Source of the DNA: Ideonella sp. A 288
Lineage (GTDB): Bacteria > Pseudomonadota > Gammaproteobacteria > Burkholderiales > Burkholderiaceae_C
DNA: 34,333 bases
Assembly: GCF_002198735.1 (NCBI RefSeq)
Contig: NZ_MWLO01000076.1
Location: forward strand, 1 to 34,333
Direction of reading: 5' to 3'
The notes under the pieces are model-generated. The model was not told the DNA's origin. It worked only from the letters and a program-made list of their open reading frames with translations, and did not search any database. Positions within the stretch are counted from its first letter, which is position 1, and every line of letters begins with the position of its first letter. The position numbers were made by a program, and so were the translations under genes. Shown here one piece after another: positions 27,575 to 34,333 of the stretch.

Positions 27575-28756
27575 ATGGCCAGTGCCGCCAAGTTCTCCTG
27601 GGACGACCCGCTGCACCTCGACGCGCAGCTCACCGACGACGAGCGCGCGGTGCGCGACGCCGCGCGCGAGTACTGCCAGGGCAAGCTCGCCCCGCGCGTG
27701 GTCGAGGCCTTCCGGCACGAGAAGACCGACCCGGCCATCTTCCGCGAGATGGGCGAACTGGGCCTGCTCGGCCCCACCATCCCCGAGGCCTATGGCGGCG
27801 CGGGCCTGAACTACGTCTGCTACGGCCTGGTGGCCCGCGAGGTGGAACGCGTCGACTCGGGCTACCGCTCGATGATGAGCGTGCAATCGTCGCTGGTGAT
27901 GGTGCCGATCAACGAGTTCGGCACCGAGGCCCAGAAGCAGAAGTACCTGCCCAAGCTGGCCACCGGCCAGTGGATCGGCTGCTTCGGCCTGACCGAGCCC
28001 AACCATGGGTCGGACCCCGGCAGCATGGTCACCCGTGCCCGCAAGGTGCCCGGCGGCTACAGCCTGTCGGGCAGCAAGATGTGGATCAGCAACAGCCCCA
28101 TCGCCGACGTCTTCGTCGTCTGGGCCAAGGATGACGAGGGCTCGATCCGCGGCTTCATCCTCGACAAGGGCGCCAAGGGCCTGAGCGCGCCGGCCATCCA
28201 CAGCAAGGTCGGCCTGCGCGCCAGCATCACCGGCGAGATCGTGATGGACGAGGTGTTCTGCGCCGAGGAGAACGCCTTCCCCGAGGTGCGCGGCCTCAAG
28301 GGCCCCTTCACCTGCCTGAACAGTGCCCGCTACGGCATCGCCTGGGGCGCGCTGGGCGCGGCCGAAGACTGCTTCCATCGGGCGCGCCAGTACGTGCTCG
28401 ACCGCAAGCAGTTCGGCCGGCCGCTGGCGGCCAACCAGCTGATCCAGAAGAAGCTGGCCGACATGCTGACCGAGATCACGCTGGGCCTGCAGGGCTGCCT
28501 GCAACTCGGCCGCATGAAGGACGCCGGCACCGCGGCGGTCGAGATCACCAGCATCATGAAGCGCAACAGCTGCGGCAAGAGCCTGGACATCGCGCGGCTG
28601 GCGCGCGACATGATGGGCGGCAACGGCATCAGCGACGAGTTCGGTGTCGCGCGCCACCTGGTCAACCTCGAGGTGGTGAACACCTACGAGGGCACGCACG
28701 ACATCCATGCGCTGATCCTGGGCCGGGCCATCACCGGCATCCAGGCGTTCAGCTGA
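27575..28756 (+). CDS. gcdH: Glutaryl-CoA dehydrogenase
   Basis: 393 aa FAD-dependent acyl-CoA dehydrogenase that oxidises and decarboxylates glutaryl-CoA to crotonyl-CoA, passing electrons to ETF. It is specifically GcdH-like: [28 protein letters not shown] at the start, [17 protein letters not shown] (135-151), [20 protein letters not shown], the [22 protein letters not shown] helix, and the catalytic base Glu372 in [22 protein letters not shown]. Starts ATG 27575 with AAGGAA upstream, 20 bp after the aminotransferase, so they share a transcript. It supports a glutarate-forming route from lysine or 5-aminovalerate. Confidence 0.95.
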   Translation: MASAAKFSWDDPLHLDAQLTDDERAVRDAAREYCQGKLAPRVVEAFRHEKTDPAIFREMGELGLLGPTIPEAYGGAGLNYVCYGLVAREVERVDSGYRSMMSVQSSLVMVPINEFGTEAQKQKYLPKLATGQWIGCFGLTEPNHGSDPGSMVTRARKVPGGYSLSGSKMWISNSPIADVFVVWAKDDEGSIRGFILDKGAKGLSAPAIHSKVGLRASITGEIVMDEVFCAEENAFPEVRGLKGPFTCLNSARYGIAWGALGAAEDCFHRARQYVLDRKQFGRPLAANQLIQKKLADMLTEITLGLQGCLQLGRMKDAGTAAVEITSIMKRNSCGKSLDIARLARDMMGGNGISDEFGVARHLVNLEVVNTYEGTHDIHALILGRAITGIQAFS

Positions 28757-28796
28757 TGCGGGCCGAGCGCCGGGCCGCTCCCAAGCCGGTCCGCCT

Positions 28797-28836
28797 CCCC
28801 TCGGGGGATCGACCGACGTACCCTTCGGACGAGGGG
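28797..28836 (+). promoter_or_regulatory. Hairpin covering the ribosome site of the CoA-transferase gene
   Basis: CCCCTCG (28797-28803) pairs with CGAGGGG (28830-28836). The right arm contains the GAGGGG Shine-Dalgarno located 5 bases before ATG 28842. In mRNA this could lower translation of the CoA-transferase relative to gcdH. The surrounding 85-bp gap is GC-rich and repeat-like. Confidence 0.4.
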
Positions 28837-28841
28837 CAGAC

Positions 28842-30032
28842 ATGACCGGCCCCAAGCTGCTCGACGGCGTCCGCGTCCTCGATCTGTCGCGCGTGCTGGC
28901 CGGCCCCTGGTCGGGCCAGCTGCTGGCCGACTACGGCGCCGACGTCATCAAGGTCGAGCGCCCCGACCTGGGCGACGACACCCGTGCCTGGGGCCCGCCC
29001 TACTGGGGCGACCCCACCGAGCGCATGGCGGCCTACTACCTCAGCGCCAACCGCGGCAAGCGCTCGATCGCCATCGACATCGCCACGCCCGAGGGCGCGA
29101 GCCTGGTGCGCCAGCTGGCCGCCGACGCCGACGTGGTGCTCGAGAACTACAAGGTGGGCCAGCTCGCCCGCTACGGCCTGGACTACGCCAGCCTGAAGGC
29201 GCTGAACCCGCGGCTCGTCTACTGCTCGATCACAGGCTACGGGCAAGACGGCCCGTACGCGTCGGCCGCAGGTTATGACTTTGCCATCCAGGCCACCGGC
29301 GGCCTGATGAGCGTCACCGGCGAGAAGGACGGCACCCCCGGCAGCCAGCCGCAGAAGGTGGGGGTGGCCGTGGCCGACCTCTTCACCGGCGTGTACGCCA
29401 CCACCGCCATCCTGGCCGCGCTGCTGGAACGCGGCCGCACCGGCGTGGGTCGCCACATCGATGCCGCGCTGCTCGACACCCAGGTGGCCATGCTGGCCAA
29501 CCAGGCCAGCAACTACCTCGTCGGCGGCCTGACGCCCAAGCGCATGGGCAATGCCCACATGAACGTGGTGCCCTACCAGGTGTTCGCCACGAAGGACGGC
29601 CACATCGTGCTGGCCGTGGGCAACGACGGCCAGTTCGGCCGCTTCTGCGCGCTGGCCGGCCATGCCGAGGTGGCGCAGGACGCGCGCTTCGTCACCAACG
29701 CCGCGCGCATCGGCCACCGCGCCGAGCTGATCCCGATCCTGGCCGAGTGGATGCTCGAGCGCACCACGGCCGAATGGACCGCGCTGCTCGAACCCAACGC
29801 CGTGCCTTGCGCGCCCATCCTCGAACTGCCCCAGGTCTTCGCCCACCCGCAGGTGGTGAGCCGCGGCATGCAGGTGCGGCATGGCGGCGCGCCGATGGTG
29901 GCCACGCCGATGCGCTTCGACGGCGAGCGGCCGCTGGCCGAACTGCCGGCACCGCACCTGGACGAGCATGGCCCGGCGGTGCGGGCGGCACTGGCGGCAG
30001 GCCAGGGCTGGCCCAAGGCCGGCGGCAGCTGA
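28842..30032 (+). CDS. CaiB/BaiF (class III) CoA-transferase, probable glutarate CoA-transferase
   Basis: 396 aa. Family signatures: LLDGVRVLDLSRVLAGPWSGQLLADYGADVIKVERPDLGDDTRAWGPP (6-53), YYLSANRGKRSIAID (65-79), LENYKVGQLARYGLDYASL and the region of the acyl-carrying aspartate at Asp179 (GVAVADLFTG). Class III enzymes move CoA between acids through aspartyl-CoA anhydride intermediates. Next to gcdH, the best guess is succinyl-CoA:glutarate CoA-transferase (SUGCT-like), supplying glutaryl-CoA. The link is from context; the sequence alone only gives the family. It lies 85 bp after gcdH, same strand. Confidence 0.88.
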   Translation: MTGPKLLDGVRVLDLSRVLAGPWSGQLLADYGADVIKVERPDLGDDTRAWGPPYWGDPTERMAAYYLSANRGKRSIAIDIATPEGASLVRQLAADADVVLENYKVGQLARYGLDYASLKALNPRLVYCSITGYGQDGPYASAAGYDFAIQATGGLMSVTGEKDGTPGSQPQKVGVAVADLFTGVYATTAILAALLERGRTGVGRHIDAALLDTQVAMLANQASNYLVGGLTPKRMGNAHMNVVPYQVFATKDGHIVLAVGNDGQFGRFCALAGHAEVAQDARFVTNAARIGHRAELIPILAEWMLERTTAEWTALLEPNAVPCAPILELPQVFAHPQVVSRGMQVRHGGAPMVATPMRFDGERPLAELPAPHLDEHGPAVRAALAAGQGWPKAGGS

Positions 30033-30036
30033 GGCC

Positions 30037-30417
30037 ATGGCCTCGCGCGCCGGCCACGCCACGATCGACGACTACATCGCCGTCCACCCGGCGGACGTGC
30101 AGCTGCAGCTGCAGCAGGTCCGGCGGACCATCCAGGCCGCCGCGCCCGACGCCACCGAGGCCATCAGCTACCGGATCCCCACCTTCATGCTGCACGGCAA
30201 CCTGATCCACTTCGCCGCGTTCCAGCACCACATCGGCCTGTACCCGGGGACGGCGGCCATCGGTGCCTTCCAGGACGATCTGCAGGGCTATCGCACCAGC
30301 AAGGGCACCATCCAGTTGCCGCTGGACCGCGCCTTGCCGCTGGACCTGATCGACCGGATCGTCCGCTTCAGGGTGGACGTGGCCCTTCGCCAGGCGCGGG
30401 CCGACCGCCGCAGCTGA
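30037..30417 (+). CDS. DUF1801 (YdhG-like) family protein
   Basis: 126 aa small soluble protein. TIDDYIAVHPADVQLQLQQVRRTIQAAAPDATEAISYRIPTFMLHGNLIHFAAFQHHIGLYPG is the usual DUF1801 core: a helical start, the ISYxxPxF segment, the HIGLYP strand, and a C-terminal YRTSKGTIQLPLDRALPLDLIDRIVRFRV block. Function unknown; the fold is related to bacterial YdhG/iron-chaperone frataxin-like proteins, but no metal ligand is obvious. It starts 4 bp after the CoA-transferase stop, with GAGG just before the ATG overlapping that stop, so it is co-translated with it, although its function need not be related. Confidence 0.85.
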   Translation: MASRAGHATIDDYIAVHPADVQLQLQQVRRTIQAAAPDATEAISYRIPTFMLHGNLIHFAAFQHHIGLYPGTAAIGAFQDDLQGYRTSKGTIQLPLDRALPLDLIDRIVRFRVDVALRQARADRRS

Positions 30418-30476
30418 CCGCCCCGACGGGCAACCGGCGTCCGGCCTTGGCGACGGCCGGGCCATCCCGATCCGCG

Positions 30477-30482
30477 TACAGT
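30477..30482 (+). promoter_or_regulatory. Candidate -10 of the thioredoxin-like gene
   Basis: TACAGT (four of six to consensus) 22 bases before the ATG, with a CGGAG ribosome site between. No clear -35. Confidence 0.3.
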
Positions 30483-30504
30483 GCCGTCTCCCTCGGAGCC
30501 CGCC

Positions 30505-30996
30505 ATGCCCCTGCGCCGCCGCCTCATGTCCGCCGTCCTGGCGTTTGCCGCCTTGGGCACCACCCTGGCCACCAGCGTGGCCGCCGCCCCGGCACCGTAC
30601 GACGAATCGGCCGACGCCAAGGCCGACCTGGCCCGCGCCCTGGCGACGGCGGCCAGTGCAAAGAAGCCCGTGCTGGTGATCTTCGGCGCCAACTGGTGCG
30701 GCGACTGCCGGGCGCTCGATGCGGCGCTGAAGGCTCCGGCCTCGGCGGCCCTGCTGGCCAAACAGTTCGTGGTGCTCAAGGTGGACGTGGGCAACTTCGA
30801 CCGCAACCTCGACCTGACGGCGCAATACGGCCACCCCACCAAGGCCGGCATCCCCGCTGCCGTGGTGGTGTCGCCGGGCCGGCAGGTGCTGTACGCCACC
30901 CGCGCCGGTGAACTCTCCAACGCCCGGCGCATGAGCGAAACCGGCGTCCTCGAGTTCTTCCGGGGCGTGGTGGCCAGCGCCAAGGCGAAGAAGTAG
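30505..30996 (+). CDS. Exported thioredoxin-fold protein
   Basis: 163 aa. An N-terminal signal peptide (MPLRRRLMSAVLAFAALGTTLATSVAAA, cleavage near residue 28) directs it to the periplasm. The thioredoxin-like domain has the redox motif WCGDC (Cys65, Cys68) in VLVIFGANWCGDCRALDAAL, and the cis-proline region GIPAAVVVSPGRQVLYATRAGEL. The motif CGDC differs from the CGPC of cytoplasmic thioredoxin, and the arrangement matches thioredoxin-like proteins involved in cysteine reduction or copper/cytochrome handling. The exact partner is unknown. ATG 30505 has a CGGAG ribosome site. Confidence 0.85.
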   Translation: MPLRRRLMSAVLAFAALGTTLATSVAAAPAPYDESADAKADLARALATAASAKKPVLVIFGANWCGDCRALDAALKAPASAALLAKQFVVLKVDVGNFDRNLDLTAQYGHPTKAGIPAAVVVSPGRQVLYATRAGELSNARRMSETGVLEFFRGVVASAKAKK

Positions 30997-31122
30997 CGTC
31001 GTGCTGGACCGGGGCGACCGGTGTCCGGTGGCCCCGGTGCGGGGTGGCGCAGCCACAGGCGCCCCCGGCGACTCGGCACGCCCACCGGCTCGGGCCGACC
31101 GATCCCCACCCTGTCGAGGTGC

Positions 31123-31150
31123 TTGATGCGCGTCATTTGCACGCTATGAC
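31123..31150 (+). promoter_or_regulatory. Candidate promoter of the cold-shock/DUF1294 gene
   Basis: TTGATG (31123-31128) and TATGAC (31145-31150) are 16 bases apart; the latter is immediately followed by CAGAAT overlapping at 31150-31155. Start of transcription would fall close to ATG 31163, so the mRNA has little or no leader. Confidence 0.4.
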
Positions 31151-31162
31151 AGAATGCGGCGC

Positions 31163-31843
31163 ATGCAGTTGCAGTCCAGGCCCAGGGAGGCGATCCGTTA
31201 CGAGGGCACCCTGGCGTCGTGGAACGACGAGCGTGGCTTCGGCTTCATCCAGCCGGACCAGGGAGACCAGCGGATCTTCATCCACATCAAGTCCTTCTCG
31301 CCGCGCCATGGCCGCCCGGCGCTGAACCAGCGGCTCAGCTTCGAGGTCGAGCCAGGCCCGCAGGGCCGCAAGCACGCCTGCTGTGTCGAGCCGGCACCAG
31401 TGGCCCGGCCGCGCGCGCTGCCCAGGCGCCAGGCGTCGCGGCGCTCTTCCGAGCATTCCTCTGCCCAGTGGGGCACGGCCACGCTGTTCGCCATCCCGGC
31501 GTTCGTGGTGGTGGCCCTGGTGCTCTCCGTGCTGTGGCGCTTGCCGGCGACGGCGGCCGGCCTTTACCTGGTGGCCAGTGCCATCACCCTGGCCTTCTAT
31601 GCCAGCGACAAGGCCGCCGCCCGGCGCGGCGGCTGGCGCGTGCCAGAGCAGACGCTGCACCTGCTGGCCCTGGCCGGTGGCTGGCCCGGCGCGCTGGTGG
31701 CGCAGCAGGTCTTCCGCCACAAGACCACCAAGGCGAGCTTTCGGGCGGTGTTCTGGGGCACGGTGATCGTCAACGTGGCCGGCCTGGTCTTCCTGGCGTC
31801 GCCCGCAGGTCGCCGTTTCCTGTCCGGCTGGCTGCCTGCTTGA
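31163..31843 (+). CDS. Cold-shock domain fused to DUF1294 membrane domain
   Basis: 226 aa. Residues 12-75 form a cold-shock (OB-fold) domain: YEGTLASWNDERGFGFIQP carries the RNP1-like GFGFIQ and IFIHIKSF the RNP2-like element. After a basic linker (81-102) come three to four transmembrane segments (about 106-126, 132-147, 165-182, 199-214) with the DUF1294 signature YASDKAAARRGGWRVPEQTLHLLALAGGWPGALVAQQVFRHKTTKASFRAVFW. This fusion is known in proteobacteria; it is thought to tether nucleic-acid binding to the membrane, but its role is not established. ATG 31163 is preferred over 31154. Confidence 0.88.
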   Translation: MQLQSRPREAIRYEGTLASWNDERGFGFIQPDQGDQRIFIHIKSFSPRHGRPALNQRLSFEVEPGPQGRKHACCVEPAPVARPRALPRRQASRRSSEHSSAQWGTATLFAIPAFVVVALVLSVLWRLPATAAGLYLVASAITLAFYASDKAAARRGGWRVPEQTLHLLALAGGWPGALVAQQVFRHKTTKASFRAVFWGTVIVNVAGLVFLASPAGRRFLSGWLPA

Positions 31844-31931
31844 CCGACGCGCGCAAGACCTGCCGCGCCAGGACCATGCTGTCGCGCCAGCGGCAATGCC
31901 GCCAGCATGAGGTGCACCATCAAGACAGCAA

Positions 31932-31961
31932 CCCGGCGGCCAGCCACTGCCGGCCGCCGGG
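31932..31961. terminator. Bidirectional GC-rich hairpin between convergent genes
   Basis: CCCGGCGGCC (31932-31941) and GGCCGCCGGG (31952-31961) form a perfect 10-bp stem with a 10-base loop, in the gap between the convergent cold-shock/DUF1294 and PEP-CTERM genes. There is no T-run, as is common for terminators in high-GC genomes. Confidence 0.5.
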
Positions 31962-31984
31962 CGACTCGCCAGGGCCTGTGCGGA

Positions 31985-32821
31985 TCAGGCCTTGCGGCGG
32001 CGCGTGAGCCAGAGGCCGCCCAGTGCCAACCCGACCAGCGCGAATGAGGCCGGCTCCGGGAGTTCATCGGTGTCCTGCAGGAAGACCAGCGAGGTCGCCG
32101 GCCCCAGGCCGATCGCGAAGTCCAGGGTCATCCGATGGAACATGTCGGTCGTGCCGTTCCAGTTGTTGAACTGGTCGTAGGTCACCGTGAGCACGTCATC
32201 CAGGCCCGAGGTCTCGCCCCACTGCGACAGCCCGGCCATCAACATCAGCGGGAAGCCGCCGGCGCCGTGGTTCGGGTTGTCGCCGTTGTCGGTGTCGAAG
32301 CCCATGTCGGGCGTGCCCAGGGCCGTGAGCACGACCTGCTTGAGCGCGAAGTCGGAACTGCCGTTGCGCAGTTCCCAAGGGTTGCTGAACGTGTCCCCGC
32401 TCTGCTCGATGAACGCTCTGTAGTCCAGCGCGCGGCCGGGACCCTGCAACGTGAAGTCGAAGTGCACGCCCGGCGCCGCCACCCCGGGGAACAGGATCTG
32501 GTCGTTACCGCCTGACAGGTCTTTGCCCGACGGGAAGGTCCAGACCCCGACGGCGACCGTGCCGTCGCTCCAGGTGAACCGGGCCTCGATATCGCCCTGC
32601 GACGATTCGCTGCCGCAATCGCGCGGTTGCGCCGGCACGAGATCGGCCATGCTTTCACCGGACGACACCACCGCACACATCTGCTGGCTGCTGCGCGGGT
32701 TCGTGCGGTCGTAGACGTGGTTGACCACGGCCGCACTGGCAACCGCCGACCACAGCAGGCCAGCCACACCCACCGCTGCCGCCGCCGCGAGCGGACTGAG
32801 CCGCGTCAATAACTGTTTCAT
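31985..32821 (-). CDS. PEP-CTERM sorting-domain protein
   Basis: 278 aa exported protein. Signal peptide MKQLLTRLSPLAAAAAVGVAGLLWSAVASA (cleavage near 30). The C-terminus is a textbook PEP-CTERM signal: PEP at 255-257, a transmembrane helix (ASFALVGLALGGLWL) and the basic tail TRRRKA. Exosortase (EpsH/XrtA) would cleave at PEP and the protein would be released or anchored at the surface, often with an exopolysaccharide. The mature region (40-250) is rich in Gly, Asp, Asn and Phe with no recognised enzyme motif. ATG 32821 has GGAGGA 5 bases upstream. No exosortase is encoded in the window. A sigma-54 promoter lies upstream. Confidence 0.9.
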   Translation of the reverse strand: MKQLLTRLSPLAAAAAVGVAGLLWSAVASAAVVNHVYDRTNPRSSQQMCAVVSSGESMADLVPAQPRDCGSESSQGDIEARFTWSDGTVAVGVWTFPSGKDLSGGNDQILFPGVAAPGVHFDFTLQGPGRALDYRAFIEQSGDTFSNPWELRNGSSDFALKQVVLTALGTPDMGFDTDNGDNPNHGAGGFPLMLMAGLSQWGETSGLDDVLTVTYDQFNNWNGTTDMFHRMTLDFAIGLGPATSLVFLQDTDELPEPASFALVGLALGGLWLTRRRKA

Positions 32822-32891
32822 CTGATCCTCCATCGAAGTAGTCACGAGACTCGCGCATCGAATTTCAGAACATGGCGAGCCGGTTGTGATT

Positions 32892-32907
32892 TGCAATTCA
32901 CATACCA
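32892..32907 (-). promoter_or_regulatory. Sigma-54 (RpoN) promoter of the PEP-CTERM gene
   Basis: On the minus strand TGGTATGTGAATTGCA matches the -24/-12 form TGGCAC-N5-TTGCA: invariant GG and GC with 12-base spacing, then A. Predicted start of transcription about 32881, leaving a leader of about 60 bases with GGAGGA before ATG 32821. PEP-CTERM genes are known in several proteobacteria to be under RpoN with the PrsK-PrsR two-component system; neither is in the window. Confidence 0.7.
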
Positions 32908-32946
32908 ATCGATGGCCAAATCTGAATGGAGAATCAATATTTCATC

Positions 32947-32968
32947 AAGTCATTGTTTTGTATGACTT
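32947..32968. promoter_or_regulatory. Inverted repeat upstream of the sigma-54 promoter, candidate enhancer-binding site
   Basis: AAGTCAT (32947-32953) and ATGACTT (32962-32968) are perfect inverted copies, 8 bases apart. Position relative to the predicted sigma-54 start is about -66 to -87, right for an enhancer-binding protein. It is followed by TTTT on the plus strand, but no plus-strand gene ends before it, so it is not read as a terminator. Confidence 0.45.
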
Positions 32969-33049
32969 TTTTAATATGACACGAATCAACTTGACAGAGC
33001 GACCGACCGACTGTGGCGAGTGACGGACGGCACTGTAAAGTTTCCCAGA

Positions 33050-33071
33050 TTGAGCATACTCAAATATTTGA
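33050..33071. promoter_or_regulatory. Overlapping palindromes in the PEP-CTERM upstream region
   Basis: TTGAG-CATA-CTCAA (33050-33063) overlaps the perfect 12-bp palindrome TCAAATATTTGA (33060-33071). They lie 170-190 bp upstream of the predicted sigma-54 start. A second activator-binding site is plausible; the sequence does not match a site I know. Confidence 0.4.
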
Positions 33072-33180
33072 AGCGACGGACGAAGATGCCTACAACAAGG
33101 CCATTCGCGCAAATTGCGTGGCCTCAATTTTCGGTCGAGCCGCAACGGCGGTACGGCCGGTGCAAAGGCCGGCTCCGCCC

Positions 33181-33209
33181 GCGCAGCGACCGCTGCGTGG
33201 CCCCCGCCA
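33181..33209 (-). terminator. Hairpin pair downstream of the response regulator
   Basis: Two adjacent perfect stems: GCAGCG-AC-CGCTGC (33181-33194) and CGTGGC-CCCC-GCCACG (33194-33209), sharing one base so they are alternatives, directly after the response regulator stop at 33214. There is no T-run; probably a termination or mRNA 3'-end structure. Confidence 0.45.
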
Positions 33210-33213
33210 CGGG

Positions 33214-33846
33214 CTACTGGATCAGGCCCGCCTTCAGCGCGTAGTAGGTCAGGTCGCTGTTCGAGGCCAGCGCCATCTTTTCCATCACTCGGGTGCGGTA
33301 GGTGCTGATCGTCTTGACGCTGAGCGACATGCTTTCGGCCATGTGGCCCACGGTCTCGCCGCGGGCCAGGCGCAGGAAGACCTGCAGTTCGCGCTCGGAC
33401 AGCAGTTCGTGCGGCGCCTTCTCGCCCCCCCCGGCCAGCCCGTCGGCGAGCCGCTCGGCCACGCCGGCGGTGATGTACCGGCGACCGCGGTGCACCGTGC
33501 GGATGGCCTTGACGATCTCTTCCGGATCGCAGTCCTTGTTGAGGTAGCCGCTGGCCCCCTGGCGCAGCAGCGTGGTGGCGTAGTGCGCCTCCGGAAAGCC
33601 GCTGAGCACCAGCACCGGCAAGTCGGGCGCGCGCGCCTTGATGGCGGCCAGCACGTCCACGCCGCTCTGGTCGGGCATGGCGATGTCGAGCACCACCACG
33701 TCGACCTCGCCGGCGCGCACGATGTCCATGGCCTCGCGGCCATTGCAGGCCTCGGCCACGACGGCGAAGTCGATCTGGTCGGCAAAGAACTGGCGCAGCC
33801 CGGCCCTCACCATGGCGTGGTCGTCGACGATGGCGATGCGGATCAT
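33214..33846 (-). CDS. NarL/FixJ-family response regulator
   Basis: 210 aa. Receiver domain 1-120: acidic pair Asp8-Asp9 (IVDDH), phosphorylation site Asp54 (VVLDIAMPDQSG), Ser82 in place of the switch Thr/Ser (VLSGF), and Lys104 (YLNKD). The LuxR-type HTH at about 147-190 (LLSERELQVFLRLARGETVGHMAESMSLSVKTISTYRTRVMEKM) binds DNA. It would activate or repress genes in response to a sensor kinase, but no kinase is encoded beside it. ATG 33846 fits the family start (MIRIAIVDDH); an upstream extension to 33897 is not conserved. It lies upstream of the PEP-CTERM gene, same strand, 392 bp away. Confidence 0.93.
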   Translation of the reverse strand: MIRIAIVDDHAMVRAGLRQFFADQIDFAVVAEACNGREAMDIVRAGEVDVVVLDIAMPDQSGVDVLAAIKARAPDLPVLVLSGFPEAHYATTLLRQGASGYLNKDCDPEEIVKAIRTVHRGRRYITAGVAERLADGLAGGGEKAPHELLSERELQVFLRLARGETVGHMAESMSLSVKTISTYRTRVMEKMALASNSDLTYYALKAGLIQ

Positions 33847-34133
33847 GGCGGGTTGGCGGACCGGTGGGCTGGCGTGCGTAGCCGCCCATGATCCCACGCC
33901 GCGGGCCCGGTGCCAAAGACACCATCGGCCTTGCGGCCGTGCGGCGCCCCACAGGGCGGCGCCGCCCGCGTGTCGGTGCTGTCCTACGTCGGCGCCGGCG
34001 AGCGTCCGACACCCGCCAGGCGAGCCAGCCTATCGCCGCCGGCCGCGCCCGCCCGCACACTCGAAACCAGCCGCGGCGACACCTGTTGCGCGGCCCGCAA
34101 CCGGCGACGTGTCGCCCTTCCAGGAGACTTGCC
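33847..34133. other. Intergenic region between response regulator and DUF1328 gene
   Basis: 287 bp, GC-rich, between divergent genes. No gene, clear promoter hexamer or strong palindrome could be supported. Confidence 0.4.
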
Positions 34134-34298
34134 ATGCTGCATTACGCGGTGGTGTTTTTCGTCATTGCCCTCATCGCGGCCCTGTTCGGCTTCGGCGGCA
34201 TCGCGGCCAGCGCCGTGGGCATCGCCAAGGTCCTGTTCATCGTCTTTGCCGTGCTGGCCGTGGTCAGCTTCCTGTTCGGAATGATCAAGAAGCGCTGA
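34134..34298 (+). CDS. DUF1328 (YtjA-like) small membrane protein
   Basis: 54 aa. Two hydrophobic helices: [26 protein letters not shown] (1-26) and [22 protein letters not shown] (29-50), ending in KKR. This is the usual DUF1328 sequence. The family is widespread in proteobacteria and often stress-induced; its molecular role is unknown. CAGGAG at 34121 gives a good ribosome site for ATG 34134. It is divergent from the response regulator. Confidence 0.9.
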   Translation: MLHYAVVFFVIALIAALFGFGGIAASAVGIAKVLFIVFAVLAVVSFLFGMIKKR

Positions 34299-34333
34299 CC
34301 CCGCGCCAGACCACAGCCCCCGACCCGCCCCAC

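Larger units (their letters stand above)
32822..33213. other. AT-rich control region between the PEP-CTERM gene and the response regulator
   Basis: 392 bp without a gene, lower in GC than anything else in the window, most strongly at 32860-33080. It holds the sigma-54 promoter (32892-32907), an AAGTCAT...ATGACTT inverted repeat (32947-32968), overlapping palindromes at 33050-33071, and GC-rich hairpins at the right end (33181-33209). A 17-codon frame from ATG 32926 is too short to support as a gene. Confidence 0.6.

Noticed and set aside
32947-32975. Rho-independent terminator (AAGTCAT/ATGACTT stem plus T-run)
   Set aside because: No plus-strand gene ends upstream, the stem is AT-rich and weak, and its position fits an enhancer site for the sigma-54 promoter better.
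32926-32979. 17-codon plus-strand ORF in the AT-rich region
   Set aside because: Too short, no ribosome site, and it lies within a probable regulatory region.
32991-32996. Perfect TTGACA -35 on the plus strand
   Set aside because: There is no -10-like hexamer at 16-18 bases and no plus-strand gene downstream.

Overview
The window looks like a piece of chromosome from a high-GC betaproteobacterium, most likely order Burkholderiales in the Rubrivivax/Leptothrix/Ideonella neighbourhood. This is inferred from the gene content (Bug/TctC receptors with TctA and TctB, a RoxA-type cupin oxygenase, a PEP-CTERM protein) and from the strong GC bias, with long open frames on both strands. No rRNA, tRNA, CRISPR array or intact insertion sequence was seen. 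Genes are packed tightly, often with 4-bp ATGA overlaps.

Layout. Positions 1-5000 are core housekeeping: the start of a lipoprotein gene cut by the left edge, an unrecognised small gene behind the ribosomal oxygenase roxA, a divergent SlyD-like FKBP, then lepB, coaBC and dut on the minus strand. Positions 5090-6640 form an accessory islet: a vapBC-type toxin-antitoxin pair, a 400-bp gene-poor stretch with an 82-bp imperfect palindrome, and a frameshifted, internally deleted pseudogene. Positions 6664-10904 hold a YecA/SEC-C protein, a GNAT acetyltransferase and alaS with its promoter, all on the minus strand.

Positions 10980-17786 are a plus-strand cluster for uptake and activation of an unknown carboxylic acid: an acyl-CoA (oxalate-CoA-ligase-like) synthetase, two tandem paralogous TctC receptors, TctB, TctA and a PanE-type reductase. 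A convergent fumarylacetoacetase-family hydrolase follows. Then come a rhodanese, an OPT-family transporter and a histidine phosphatase (plus strand), and a two-gene minus-strand unit of a MurG-like glycosyltransferase and a dimethylformamidase-beta-like protein.

Positions 24569-30032 hold a MocR regulator divergent from a class III omega-aminotransferase (GabT/DavT), followed by glutaryl-CoA dehydrogenase and a class III CoA-transferase. Together they read as the lower part of a lysine/5-aminovalerate/glutarate route ending in crotonyl-CoA. Two 79-bp tandem intergenic repeats lie in the mocR leader.

The right end carries a DUF1801 protein, an exported thioredoxin-fold protein, a cold-shock/DUF1294 fusion, a PEP-CTERM surface protein with a clear sigma-54 promoter in an unusually AT-rich control region, an orphan NarL-type response regulator and a DUF1328 membrane peptide. 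Several genes share a CACAAT-like -10 element, in three cases so close to the start codon that leaderless or near-leaderless transcripts are likely.
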